64,000 bases of DNA from Adiantum capillus-veneris (lineage: Eukaryota > Streptophyta > Polypodiopsida > Polypodiales > Pteridaceae): contig CM043963.1 of assembly GCA_014529385.2 (NCBI GenBank), positions 72,443,412 through 72,507,411 of the forward strand, read 5' to 3'. This document shows, piece by piece, positions 10,893-23,049 of this stretch. The translations under genes and the position numbers were made by a program. The notes under the pieces were generated by a model. It searched no databases, was not told where the DNA came from, and saw nothing but the letters and a program-made list of their open reading frames with translations. Positions within the stretch are counted from its first letter, which is position 1. Each line of letters starts with the position of its first letter.

Positions 10893-11639
10893 GAGTTATT
10901 ACCACTTTCCACTTCACGTGAAGACGTTCAAATGAAATCCCCGCTTAGACCTCTCATACAACACTGTGGACTATAGTTGTCTTCTATTTTTTTTTCTCTA
11001 TGATGGTAGCAAGTGCTTCAAATTTATTCATAAATTTGGCAATCCTAAGCATTTGCGTGTGCATTGTTAGGTAATAGTACATATCCCCTAGGCCTAGCCA
11101 GATCCTAAGTTGGAGTAGTCTCAGGTTAGCAAATCAATCCTTTAAGCTATCATCAATATAGATAAAGAATTGATGGAAAGGTTTGGTCAACACGGTAAAG
11201 AGTTTCCTTGCATCCCTTGGTAGTCGTGTCGCCATGTTATAAACACTATGGAAAAAACTTTGTTTCCCTTGCTAAAGTATTTAGAATCCACCTTAGGAGA
11301 CATTGCTAGCTACAAAACATGCATACACAAATCTTTTATACACTTGTCTCACTCCAATCAATTCATTGTAACCCAATACCAGGCAAATCCATACAAGAAG
11401 ACAATTCAAGAAGATATCACCAATAAATGTCACTCATCTTATGAATACTGTATTATTTCCTAACTGGCATGCTTGAATGTGTGCATAATGTATTACTAAA
11501 CCAGCTAGTATTAGACTTTAGGCTATCTCCGGCATAACCTCAGCCTCTAATACAAGGTGAGAGATACCCCTCCCTAGGGGTCCATGCAAGAATTATACAA
11601 TTTACACTTTTATACAATTTTAATATACATTAGAGTTGA

Positions 11640-13011
11640 AGAAGCATTTGCATAGGAGAGAAGTTCCACACACACACACACAATAAGTTCTCAGATACAC
11701 ATATGGATATCTAGTATATTTAAAAATATGTCACATACAGCCATTAGAGCTTTCAATATTTATTATTACATACATGTATAGAGCCATCGAGGCAAGAGGA
11801 TCAGAATCATTATGGCTCTTAGAGAAAGGGTATCATCACTATCCTTGAATCAAGGGGTGTCATACCTCTTTTAGAATTTGGGTTATATGTTCCAATGTCC
11901 CTATCCATCTAGACTAGTAGTGCTACCATTATCGATACTAGTGGTACCAATATTATTATCACACATAGCTAGTCATTAGTATTCTAAGTACATATAATGA
12001 AAATGGTTTCTAAGATATATATTCCTACGTCACTATCCATTGAGATTAAGGGTATCATAACCCCTATAGGTTATTGTTTTGACATTGTTTGGGAGATATT
12101 GTCTTATTCTATCATCTTTCTAATTGTTCAATTATAAATATGGTTTCATGCCTCATTATATTCCAATTGCCTAGGGTTACCATTATTAATCATTATCACG
12201 CATTATCGATATCATAGCTCGAACATATTATTATTATCATGCATAATCATTGATATTAGAGGTATATTTAAAAAATTACCTTTTTAAAAAAAAAGGAAAT
12301 GTACAATCTACCCTTTGGCGGGAGAACAAGTTTATTGACAATACCAATGAGATTATTAGATAGACTATCGCTGAAACAAGGGGTATATATCATATGTCAC
12401 TATCCATCTAGACAAGGTTCTTCATAACTCTAGAAAATTAGAGTTTAAATTCTATATAAATATCCAAATAATCTGACGATTTACAGGAATGGCTATCTAA
12501 ATAAGTAGTGGTATCTTAATTATTTAGATACCTCTCACAGGTCTATGTTTATATCATAACATCTCCATCACTATATTCTAACTACCTTAGGGATAACATA
12601 ATTATGATCACGCAATATTAATATCATACCTCATGGATATTATTATATATTATCATGACTAATTGTTAATATTCTAGATACATTATCAAATGGTTTCTAT
12701 GTTATATATTTTTACATCACTATCCATCTAGACAATTTACATTATTTATTTTCACTCATAATCATTAATATTCTAGGTATGTATAGAAATGTACTTGCAA
12801 TAATTCAAGGATTATACTTTCAACCCTTGTCTAGATTCTCTTTTGTTTCTTGTTGCAAGTATATTTCTAATCTTGAGATATTTTATCTATATGGTTATAT
12901 ACAGTATCAATTCTTATATTTTATGCATATGCTTCAATCCACCAAGATTGTATGAGTTTGGTCTCATAGGTCATTTTGGCCTTTTAAAGACATTTACTAT
13001 AACATTTCATT

Positions 13012-13080
<69 letters not shown>

Positions 13081-13843
13081 ACACACACGCACACATCCAC
13101 AATAAGTTCTCAGATACACCAATAGATATCTAGTATATTTAAAAACATGCCGCTATTAGAGCTCTTAATATTATTATTACATACATGTAGAGAGCAATCG
13201 AGGCAAGAGGATTAGAGTCATTATGGCTCTTAGAGAAAGAATATCATCACTATCCTTGAGTCAAGGGGTGTCATACCTCTTTTAGAATTTGGGATATATA
13301 TCCAACTAATCTGAGGATTTACAGGAATGGCTATCTAAATAAGCAATGATATCTTAATTATTTGGATACCTCGACAGGTCTTTGTTTATATCATGACATC
13401 TCCATCACTATATTCTAACTACCTTAGGGATAACATAATTATAATCATGGAATATCGATATCATAGCTCATGGATATTATTATATATTATCATGCCTAAT
13501 TGTTAATATTCTAGGTACATCATCAAATGGTTTCTATGCTATATATTTTTACATCACTATCCATCGATCTAGACAATGTATATTATTTATTTTCACGCAT
13601 AATCATTAATATTCTAGGTATGTATAGAAATGTACTTGCACTAATTCAAGGATTATACTTACAACCCTTGTCTAGATACTCTTTTCCCATTTCTCATTCC
13701 AAGTATATTTCTAATCTTGAGATATTTTATTCATATGGTTCTATATAGTATTAATTCTTATATATTATGCATATGCTTCAATCCACCAAGATTGTATGAG
13801 TTTGTCTCGTAGGTCATTTTGGCCTTTTAAAGACAGTTACTAT

Positions 13844-13882
<39 letters not shown>

Positions 13883-15237
13883 CAACATACACACGCACAC
13901 AAAGTTCTCGTAGATTCTTGTTTATATTGTGTAGCACTATATTATAGCAGCTACCTTAGGAATACCATAATTATTATCATGTAATATGAATATTGTAGCT
14001 AGAGAATATTATTATCATGCGTAATCGTTTATCTTCTAGCCATCTATATAGGGGTATCATATGTCTGCCATGCGCATTTCATATCCTAAATCGTAGATAT
14101 GTGGAAGGAGATAATATCAAATGGACCTTGCATACACATGCATGGAAATACTACAAGTCCTATAGCTCTCAAAATATATATTTCTAATCTTAAGATATTT
14201 CAATGCTCGATATATATATACAATGGACAAGCTATATAATTGAGAGGGGAAAGGCTACACCAGTAGGCATTCAATCATGAGTACCCACCTAGTTTAGTCG
14301 TTACGTAGGCCATGAAAACCATTTGCTTCTTGAATGAGCAATCCACTACTCCAAAGCTCTTGTGACACATTCATTTCACTCCTCTCCAAGTCAGTTTTAA
14401 GTCTGTTTGGTCCACCAAGATTGTATTAGTCAAGATTGTATTAGTTTGGTCTCGTAGGTCGTTATGCCTTTTAAAGACATTCAATATAACATTTCATTTC
14501 CTCTCTCTCTCTCTCCCTCTCTCTCTCTCTCTCTCCCCAACACACACACACACACACACACACAATTATTTCTCATAGATTCTTGTTTATATTGTATATC
14601 ACTATATTCTAACAGCTATCTTAGGAGTACCATAATTATTATCACGCAATATTAATATTGTAGCTCAAAGATAGTATTATTATCATGCGTAATCGTTAAT
14701 CTTCTAGCCATCTATATAGGGGTATCCCATCTATATTGTGCATATTATCATGTGTAATCATAATCTTCTAGCCATCTATATAGGGGTACCACATCTATAT
14801 TGTGAACATTTCATATCCTAAATCGTAGATGTGTGGAAGGAGATAATATGAAATGGAACTTGCATACACATGCATGGAAATACTACAAGTCCTATAACTC
14901 TCAACATATATATTTCTAATCTCGAATAATTCTATTCTTGATAGACAATGGACAAGCTACATAACTGAGAGAGGAAGGGCTACACCAGTAGGCGCTCATT
15001 CATGAGTACCCAACTAGTTGTCCTAGTCGTTACCTGGGCCATGAAAACCATTTGCTTCTTGAATGAGCCATCCACTACTCCAAAGCTCTTGCGACGAATA
15101 CACTTCACTCCTCTCCTCTCTAAGTCAGTGTTAAGTCTGTTCGGTCCACCAAGATTAGATCCACCAAGACTGTATCAGTTTGGTGTCGTTATGGCCTTTT
15201 AAATACGTTCAATATAACATTTCATTTCATCTCTCTC

Positions 15238-15269
<32 letters not shown>

Positions 15270-15290
15270 CCCCCAATAAGTGCTCGTAAC
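11640..15290. repeat. Complex tandem repeat array, about five diverged units
   Basis: An AT-rich block built of related segments in the same orientation. Each unit contains a CT tract, a short ACACACAC stretch, then AATAAGTTCTCAGATACAC or a variant (near 11680, 13100, 13895, 14565, 15280). Text at 11685-11880 recurs at 13107-13290. Text at 12466-12990 recurs at 13302-13830. Text at 14255-14440 recurs at 14985-15180. A 60-bp stretch is doubled at 14685-14805. Unit length varies by insertions and losses (about 1.4, 0.8, 0.66 and 0.73 kb). No coding frame is supported. CT tracts are at 13014-13076, 13846-13880, 14502-14535 and 15231-15270. Confidence 0.85.
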
Positions 15291-15342
15291 GGAGACACAT
15301 TTTTTTTTTTACATTGTATTTTGTGCACTCTACAATGCTGAA

Positions 15343-15352
15343 CCGCTCTCTC

Positions 15353-15391
<39 letters not shown>
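15343..15391. repeat. (CT)n microsatellite
   Basis: An interrupted CT tract after the last unit of the complex array. Between it and 15900 no gene is supported. Confidence 0.93.
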
Positions 15392-15910
15392 TTGAGGACT
15401 CTCTCACACACATTGTTCGAGAAAAATCTTTTTTAAGAAAATACAAAACTACTTTCTTTGAATTAACCTAGAGGAAATTTTAGAAAATTAGCCTAATTTT
15501 TTCAAGTTTCTACACTATCTTTCACTACTTTGGGAAGGAATTTCTCCTTTTTCTCTTGCCCTCAATGGGCATGTTTGAAATTGAAAACGGCATGATATTA
15601 TTATGCGGAGACACATTTTTCCAAAACACCGTGCACACAGAGTGATACACACGTGGCACTGCACAGTGGCACGCTCTCAAATCACATAGTTTGGAGCTCC
15701 TGGGCGCTGCTTGTTGCAGACTACTAAAAAACGGAATATACATCCGTTTCTGTCATAGCTATCAACTTTATTGGATTGCAGGCTCGAGGGCCCCACGTTT
15801 GCAGCCAACTTGCCAAATGCAAGTCTGGAGCCTTAATGGCGCTATGCGCTACTTCATGGTGCTACTTCCAAGCACCTGCCCCTGCCAACTAATATCAAGC
15901 CCGACGTCCA

Positions 15911-16098
15911 CCCCCCCCCCCCCCCCCCCCCCCCCCCCACACACACACAGTGTGCACACTCTTTGTACGATGTGGATGAAGCATGAAGAGAACGTCCCGC
16001 TGGCCAGGGCTAGAAAATTTGAATAAACTTGAAGTTTTTCGGATTCCCGCCTCAACACAAACACACACACACCCACTCACACAAACAAACACACACAG

Positions 16099-16141
<43 letters not shown>
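15911..16141. repeat. Poly-C tract and (CA)n microsatellites
   Basis: Twenty-eight consecutive C at 15911-15938 run into ACACACAC. A second, interrupted CA region lies at 16057-16141. Confidence 0.95.
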
Positions 16142-16144
<3 letters not shown>

Positions 16145-16219
16145 CACATATATTGGAGCACTAATTTTCTGCACCTCAGCCTCTCTACAATCTACATTCG
16201 CCCAAAGATTTGACAAGAG

Positions 16220-16460
16220 GGTGATTCTCACGATGATCCTAAACTTAGGCTGTAACCAGTTTTTTCTCGACTACAGTGCAATATCAACTCGCAACCTTCT
16301 CCTCAACAACGCATCGAGAAGCTGCTTCTCAAGAATTTGGTGCTTCATCACGTACATCATGCTCTTCAATTGTGCCAACATAAACTCACTCTACTCGATC
16401 GGGCCACCCTCGTCTCCAACTTTGAAATTTCATTTGGGTGTTAAGCTTTCAAGAGGCACG
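16220..16460 (-). other. Possible short exon remnant, helical
   Basis: On the minus strand a frame reads KVGDEGGPIE, a stop, then SEFMLAQLKSMMYVMKHQI, LEKQLLDALLRRRLRVDIAL and a stop. The pattern is that of an amphipathic helix. I do not recognise it. It could be a piece of a transposon gag-type protein or chance. Confidence 0.2.
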
Positions 16461-18690
16461 TCATACCTCCAACTCAAGGATTGAGATGGCTTCTGAATGG
16501 TATATAAGACTTAATTTTTGCTTCTGGATACCTTTTCCCTTACCAATGCTTTTAGTATTTCAACATAAAACATGTCACTCATGTCTTGTCTTTAGCTTTA
16601 GTGTTTTAATTATTCCCTTTCACTAAGAGTGAATTGTGCAATGTGGAGTTGTTTAAATATGAACATTGACATTAGTTCGGTGGTGGCATGTGACACTCCA
16701 ATAGTGATTGCATTTGTTGAAAAGTTTTTGGGTACATCTCATTACTTTGAGGCAATTTTAACCAATTTAATTAATGGCAAGCTTTTCCTATACATGGCCA
16801 TTGAAGGCTTGAATGAAATAGGTATAAGGTCAGTGGCCCATAGGCATGCTTTGGTAGGTTGGTCCAATAGGGTATTAGAGGGTGGTCACACTTTTGTTCC
16901 AAAGCCTCAAACATCATCGAGTCTCCATTCATCACAAAATATGAGTACGAACTTAGGGAACGAAGCTCTAGAATACAATCTCCAATCTCAAGACAAACCT
17001 ACTTTGCCCAATGTTGTCAATGTTCCTAATGTAAGTAATATTGGTACCCCTATTAATGATATTCTATCCTAGGAAGGTTAAGGAAATGTACACCACTGTG
17101 GAGAAAGCCTTTCTTGTAAAACATTATCGTGAGGCATGGGTGTCCTTTAATAAGGGCATGGTGAGAATTAGAGAATTAGAGAATTAGTCGAAAATGGCTT
17201 TTGCGGACAAGACAAGGAGGATTTTTCTTCCATTAATCTATGAAATAGTGAAGAAAAATCAAATCAAATTCTCGATTTTATTGAGGCAAATATGAAGCAA
17301 ATTCCACCTCTCAACTTTGGAAAACTTGGTCCCTTGCCGTGGCGAGTCGAAGATGTGTACATAAAGGTCTTGGAACATAGGAACTACATCAGAAAATGTG
17401 GCAAGGGGGTGGTCGATGCAAAGAGGCAACGTTGTTACGCACAAGGCGACGGCATTGATCAAAGTGTCGCTCCTAACCACACCAAAAAACAAACGGTATC
17501 GTATATATATTAGTGTTTTATGTATTTCTTGCTTCTTATTCTAATTTTCATCTCAATCTGTCAATCTTTTAGGATGAGGCATTCATGAATGACACTCCTA
17601 TTAAGAGCACCCATTGTTATGATGTAAGCAATAGATCTAAAATGTTTCTCAAAGAAGGACAGTCTCAAAGTGCATTCTACACGGGTCTCGTCCAAGGGGT
17701 CATTGCCCTTGAAGACAATGATGAGGTAATTGTTGGAAAAATTTATTGAAAACCTATAATATTATTATAATAATTATGCATATTATACATTGTAGGAGGG
17801 TTGGTTGCAAGGACAATTACAAGCAAGCTATGAAACCCTCCACCCTTGTATTGATAAAGATATCTTGGATACTCAAGATTTCCGTAGTAGTCATTATCGA
17901 TCGGTAAGTTTTAAAGAGCTCATTATTCTAGCAAGTTTTAAGTATTCATTTGATTTTGTGCTATTGTCTTATATCTTGCACTCCTTGTTCCTTTGTTGGT
18001 TATGATAAAAGGAATCGTCTATCACCAATACAGTGGATATTGTGGAGAAACATTCACTTAAAAGTAACTTTGAAGATTGCACAATGAGTCATTCTTTTTG
18101 CAAAGATAAGCAAATTCCAATAGAATTGGAAAGTGTTTTTTATAAGTCAATTTGATGACATTTTTCACACTGTCATATACTTTTACATGAATTTACATGA
18201 ATGTAGGATAGCATGTGTGTGTTTGAGCTCTAATCTTTTGTTTATAAGTTAAAAAGTTTAAGGGAAGATTTTTTACCTTCTTTTGTTTTGTGAAGTATAA
18301 GTCTATCCTTAATGTTACTCAAGCTATTGTAAAATAGGCAAGGGTTTTTTTTTATTTTTTTCACAAGTGTATGTTCACGCTTTATGCCTTCTTGCTATTG
18401 TAAAATGGAAGAGATATTGTCTGCTTTGTGAAGTGTATGTTCATGCTTTATGACTTCATGCTATTGTAAAATAGGAAAGGGGTCTTCTCTCTTTCCCACA
18501 AGTTCTTTTTGGAAAAGTGTATCTCATGCTTTATGCCTTTATAAATATGCATTAGTACAATAGAAAAAGGCAGCAATCTTTTTTTTAAAGTATCAATTAG
18601 ACTTTTTTTTAAAATCTTTCCCTTCACCATCTCTTTATTTTTACTTAGGGATATGTTCTCTCCACACCTCTTTCCAAAATAAAAGCACTA

Positions 18691-18694
<4 letters not shown>

Positions 18695-18726
<32 letters not shown>
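18695..18726. repeat. (CT)n microsatellite in intron
   Basis: A CT tract in the intron before the exon at 18808 of the SAM-like gene. Confidence 0.93.
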
Positions 18727-18727
<1 letters not shown>

Positions 18728-19013
18728 AAGTGGCTTATTTGTATTTAAAAGTAAACTAAGTTCTAATAAACTCTTAAAAATGAAATATTTAAAAATTTAT
18801 TTTATAGGTAATTCATTGCAAACATGTGTAAGAAACCATACTTCCTTCTCATGGAAGTGTTTTACAAGAGCTTAATGAGCCAAGCGATGATTCCAATGTA
18901 CAATGTTTGGGTGGTAATGAGCATTCAAGTGTGAGGGACTATTTTTCTCAACAAAAGGTTTGAAGCATAGAGTCAAAAACTTTTGTAAGTAATATAAGTA
19001 TGGAAATTGCTTT

Positions 19014-19015
<2 letters not shown>

Positions 19016-19061
<46 letters not shown>
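19016..19061. repeat. (CT)n microsatellite in intron
   Basis: A CT tract between the exons at 18808-18957 and 19113-19228 of the SAM-like gene. Confidence 0.93.
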
Positions 19062-19066
<5 letters not shown>

Positions 19067-19587
19067 CATAAATGTTATGAGCTATTTGCTATATTGTAGA
19101 TATAATTCATAGGAAAAATCAATCAATACCAAGAAGAAGACAAAAACATTCGCAAGCCTATCTTCGGCAACTAGGTCATGTAGAATTATTAAAAAGCCAC
19201 CAAGGTCCAATGAAGCTATGAAGAAGAGGTGAGATTGACAAAATGTGAATTTCAACGTATTTAACCACTTATTGAAAACTAGTGTCTTGCTCAAATCACT
19301 AACCATTGTGTTATGGGATATTTAAGGTTGTGGTGGAGCTCTTGAGCATTGATCATATGGAGTAAATTGCAATGGTTGTACTTGGCATAAATGATGTAGA
19401 TGAGATGTATGGATCACTTTGGCCAACTATAAGGGTTCTAAAGATCACACACAAAGCACATTTCAAACATTGTACTAGCAAATCAAACCAAGAACATCTT
19501 TTGAGATGTTATGTAGAGTGGATTGCTGCCACTAAAGCTTTTCGAAGGCTTTACTTAAACTCAATCACTTCAAGAATGAAGCATTGA

Positions 19588-20397
19588 TTAGTTCTCTTCT
19601 TTTATTGTCTCTTAAATATTTCAAAATAATTTAAGGAAAGAGAAATGGTTGTTTAAAGCGTTGTTTCAAAGTGATCATGTGATTTTTTTTCTAGCATTTA
19701 GCATTTATGAGACCAACTTGTTTATAAATTAGAAGTATAATCTTCCATATTTGTGTCATGTACGGTAGTAAAAGTAACACATCACTTATATTTCACTAAA
19801 TAAAGATAAGGAAATGACATGTAGATGCATGAGGGTATGAGATTGTAAAGGGGATGAGGTATGGATGTGGTCTAGTGGTCCCTAAATAAACTCTAGCCAT
19901 GTTTGGTCTTTGTTATACAATTTTGGAGTAATATTGTTGAGTTATAGCAATGGAAAACGCTAGAAATGTGAAGGATCACAAAGGCGGTGTCAAAAATTAA
20001 CGCTAACTCTTCTTATATGATTTGAAGTGTAAGAGCGCATTTAATTTTTCCATATGGAAACGGGATGGAAACTTAGTTTTTCATGTGAAAATTTAAATAT
20101 GTTAAGTGGAAACGTTTTCAAGTTGGGAGGGAAAGATTTTTCCACATTACTAAAACTAGATTCCCACATGCCACAAAGAAACTTATGAGGGAAAGTCATG
20201 ATTTCCTTATGGCAAAGATTCCTAGAAGTGTTTTACATAATGGAAAACATGCCAACATGGAAATGAAAACGCCATTCTTTTCTCATAATGAAAATTAGAA
20301 TACCCCTATATATTTCCACTTGAAACTAGAAATATCAATAGGAAAACGGGTTACTTTTCCAACAAGGAATTGTTCATGAAGTTCTTGTGATTGTTAG
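19588..20397. other. Intergenic, no gene seen
   Basis: AT-rich sequence with many short related motifs (ATGGAAAC, GGGAAAG, TTTTCCA) on both strands, but no coding frame or clear repeat border. Confidence 0.5.
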
Positions 20398-20605
20398 TCA
20401 GGAACTGCTGACCAAAGGAATTGTGCATTCATCGGCCTCTGTCGTCTGCATCACCAACAGCCTGATAGCATCAGCAGAAAAATGTGCTAAACGGTCTTGC
20501 GAAGGCAATGAGTTTTGGTGATTCGACTTGAGATTAGGCCAACTGATCATTGATTGAAATCTGATATCTTCTGTTTCAGTAGCACTAGAACAGACCTCTG
20601 CCATG

Positions 20606-20834
20606 GGTTGCTCTTACAAAATATCTCATCTTTGAGAGTGCTCATTACGTCGGCAAGCATCCGAAGTACCCTCCAGCTTGATGATCTGCGGAATATAACC
20701 AGGGTTTGAAAGGTCTTCGGTACTCCTTTCTGGTTCTGCACGGCTTGCTGCTGCACGGGCAAACTACGCAGAAAAGAGTTTAGTCCCCACCTGCTCATGG
20801 CCCTCGGTCCGTATTGCATCACGTTTCCCTGCAC
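20606..20834 (-). CDS. Possible first exon of a short gene divergent from CLPP2
   Basis: On the minus strand a frame starts at 20834 (MQGNVMQYG), with a second ATG at 20798 that reads MSRWGLNSFLRSLPVQQQ. It runs through RRSSSWRVLRMLADVMSTL to KDEIF, where TTTTG is followed by TAAGAG, a plausible GT donor (ATTTT|GTAAGAG). The Arg/Ser/Leu-rich, acid-poor start from the second ATG would suit a mitochondrial presequence. It lies about 200 bp from the apparent 5' end of the CLPP2 transcript in the opposite direction, which suggests a shared promoter region. I do not recognise the product, and no further exon is proven. It could also be chance. Confidence 0.3.
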
Positions 20835-21653
20835 GTCTGAGGATGTCTCTCGCTCAATTTAAATTGCTCCATCATCTAGATTTCGATTATCGGATGGTTG
20901 AGCTTGAGCCAAGTGGCTCACTCGAGGATCCAAAAAGTGAAAAAAGCTATTACGCTCACCAAGTAAAGAAAAATGTCTTATAAATACTTCTGACAAGAAA
21001 TGAACGCAAAACGTCGGGCGTCAATTTGTACGTTCTACATCTGCAACGCCTGCTGGAGCGATGGGGACGACGACTCACGAGTGACGTGCTGCAGTCATCC
21101 CCCTTCAGGTTAGACTTCTGTTCTTCTCCTTCTTTCTTGGATTTTGTATCGGGCGGGGATCATTCGCCCACCAACAGACAGCTCTCTTGTGCATGTTTGA
21201 ATCTGTCGGAGTTGGTATAGTCCATGAGAAATGTAGTGCATGCTTTGCTTTGGCAAACAAATTAAATTAAACAGCTCCAATTAAGCATGTTTTGCCTTGC
21301 ATTTGTTTTGGTATTTAGCCAACAGCTGTCGGACCAGCCGGGACATCGCTTGCTTCATCTCCTTGGTCATTTCTATCTGAATGCAATGATCTCAAGTCTG
21401 CGCACTGCATGTAGGCAGTCTTTTCTGTGTGAGGATGCAAGCATACATGCAATGGATCTTATGTTTTATGCTGCTTGTAAGCTTGTCACGTTATTTGTAC
21501 TTTGAGAATGCTTGTTTGAAGCAGAATTATCTCTTGAAATTGGTACTACTTTATACACAAGTCTTTGGCCGCTTTTAATGCTTATGATGCCGTCCATGTT
21601 GCTGTTTCAGATCTTGATCAATTCGAGTAGAAGTTCATCATCACAAGAGAAGA
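20835..21653 (+). promoter_or_regulatory. CLPP2 promoter, 5' UTR and 5' UTR intron
   Basis: The sequence before the CLPP2 start contains a donor at 21109 (CTTCAG|GTTAGA) and an acceptor at 21610 (TGCTGTTTCAG). This gives a 5' UTR intron of about 500 bp and a second UTR part at 21611-21653. The intron is T-rich, as plant introns are. The 21026-21108 segment is taken as UTR exon 1, though its start is not visible. A short upstream open frame (MYVLHLQRLLERW) begins at 21026. The UTR intron argues that CLPP2 is a genuine gene and not a processed copy. Confidence 0.55.
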
Positions 21654-22382
21654 ATGAGGACATCAAGGCTTACCTCATTGTGGAGGCAAGCTAGCAAAGG
21701 CCCTTTGTCCAACTCTGTTCACTCGGCAGGGTCAAATCGATATAACAGAAGAAGCTTTGGCTTGGTTCCTATGGTGATTGAGCAATTGCCACGCGGGGAA
21801 AGAGCCTATGACATCTTCTCCCGCCTCTTGAAAGAGCGTATTGTTTGCTTAAATGGGCCTATTTTAGATGAGACATCTTCTCTCATTGTGGCTCAGCTAC
21901 TCTACCTAGAGTCCGAAAACCCACAACAGCCAATTCAGTTGTACATCAACTCTCCAGGGGGGATTGTAACATCAGGCCTTGCAATTTACGACACCATGCA
22001 GTACATTAGAAGCCCTGTATGCACAATGTGTGTAGGCCAAGCTGCATCAATGGCTTCCCTTTTGCTTGCTGCGGGTGCACCAGGTGAGAGGCGATCTTTA
22101 TCAAATGCTCGTGTCATGATGCATCAGCCCTCTGCAGGAGCAAGCGGGCAAGCAAGTGACATAGCCATTCATGCGCGTGAGATTTTGGATTTGCAGTCAC
22201 GCCACAACAACTTGTATGTGAAGCATACAAGGGCAAGCCTAGATCTGATAGAGAGAAGCATAGAAAGAGACAAGTTTCTCTCACCAGAAGAAGCAAAGGA
22301 GCTTGGGCTGATTGATGAAGTCATCGAGAAGAGGCCAGATTTTCTTGTGTCAGATGCACTGCAACCAGAGAAGAAGAGTTAA
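21654..22382 (+). CDS. CLPP2: Mitochondrial ATP-dependent Clp protease proteolytic subunit
   Basis: Complete 242-residue ClpP, the serine peptidase that forms two seven-membered rings and, with a ClpX-type ATPase, degrades proteins in the mitochondrial matrix. The catalytic triad is complete: Ser132 in [10 protein letters not shown], His157 in VMMHQPS and Asp206 in [11 protein letters not shown]. The core starts at [20 protein letters not shown] (39 onward), and YINSPGG and [11 protein letters not shown] are conserved. The first 38 residues are rich in Arg and Ser and lack acids ([20 protein letters not shown]), as in a mitochondrial presequence. A bacterial protein starts close to the core. 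Coding is in one exon. The ATG follows a 43-base UTR piece after the splice site. No stops or shifts. The nearest familiar relative is the nuclear CLPP2 of plants, not plastid clpP. Confidence 0.93.
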   Translation: MRTSRLTSLWRQASKGPLSNSVHSAGSNRYNRRSFGLVPMVIEQLPRGERAYDIFSRLLKERIVCLNGPILDETSSLIVAQLLYLESENPQQPIQLYINSPGGIVTSGLAIYDTMQYIRSPVCTMCVGQAASMASLLLAAGAPGERRSLSNARVMMHQPSAGASGQASDIAIHAREILDLQSRHNNLYVKHTRASLDLIERSIERDKFLSPEEAKELGLIDEVIEKRPDFLVSDALQPEKKS

Positions 22383-23049
22383 AGAACTCACTTGGGTTTC
22401 TCATTAGAGAAGCTGAGAATGTGGTACCTCATCTTGGAGGGGTGATTATAGCTATTCAGGCTTGCCAGTAAAATACATCAAGATATTGAAAATTTGTATT
22501 TTTTTGGTACACCCATAAACAAAGTCGCTTAGGTTAGCTGAGGTATAGTATTTGTCAAAGATGTTGTGCAGCCACCAAAGAGGCAAGCTTGTGCTAGCTC
22601 ATTAAACAAATATAATACGTTCTTACCTCTTTATAGTGCTGGCGGCAATCACATGTAGAGCATTAAAAGGCCTATGCACGAGTCAAATGATGAATGAAAC
22701 ACTTCTAATTAATCAAGCTACAAGTATGCCAAATTAATGGATACTACAATTTTACATGATCATAAATTTGATGCCTATTCCAAGTTATACCTTCTGTATC
22801 ATACTCTTATGCTTTGACTGTTCTATGTTTGTGTGATGAGGAGCTTGTTCATTTGGTGAGACACAAAATTCAAAAAAAATAGGTTGATTGCTATACAAAC
22901 TAATTACAATGCTATTATGAAGAACGGACCTTGTTCTTTGTGTCATTTTCCGGTTGGAAAAAAAGCAAAGTGGGTAATTTCAAGTTGAATTTGAAGTTGG
23001 GACGTGGGTAGAGTTGATTACGATTAGGTTAGACGCGTAGAAAGAGGTT
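22383..23049. other. CLPP2 3' UTR and intergenic sequence
   Basis: AT-rich sequence after the stop. No gene is seen, and no strong poly(A) signal can be chosen with confidence. The 3' UTR end is therefore not placed. Confidence 0.5.

Larger units (their letters stand above)
16629..19587 (+). pseudogene. Decayed multi-exon gene with an N-terminal SAM-like domain
   Basis: The first exon (open from 16629 to 17072) reads IVIAFVEKFLG, then NLINGKLFLYMAIEGLNEIG and SVAHRHALVGW. This follows the sterile alpha motif pattern (N.I.G..L..L....L.E.GI.S..HR..L). After a Ser/Asn-rich linker the frame shifts to KVKEMYTTVEKAFLVKHYRE, then a stop and another shift, then PPLNFGKLGPLPWRVEDVY up to a donor at 17495. 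Later exons with GT-AG borders and whole codons are 17573-17725, 17796-17903, 18012 to about 18133, 18808-18957, a Lys/Arg-rich one at 19113-19228, and a last one at 19327-19587 (LGINDVDEMYGSLWPTIRV). SAM domains usually make protein-protein contacts. Stops in several exons and two frameshifts show decay. I do not know the family. Neighbours give no help. Confidence 0.55.

Noticed and set aside
21026-21220. Open frame upstream of CLPP2 as an N-terminal exon
   Set aside because: The splice acceptor at 21610 is followed by an in-frame stop before the CLPP2 ATG, so this is taken as 5' UTR.
22114-22296. Minus-strand frame inside CLPP2
   Set aside because: Shadow of the CLPP2 coding sequence.
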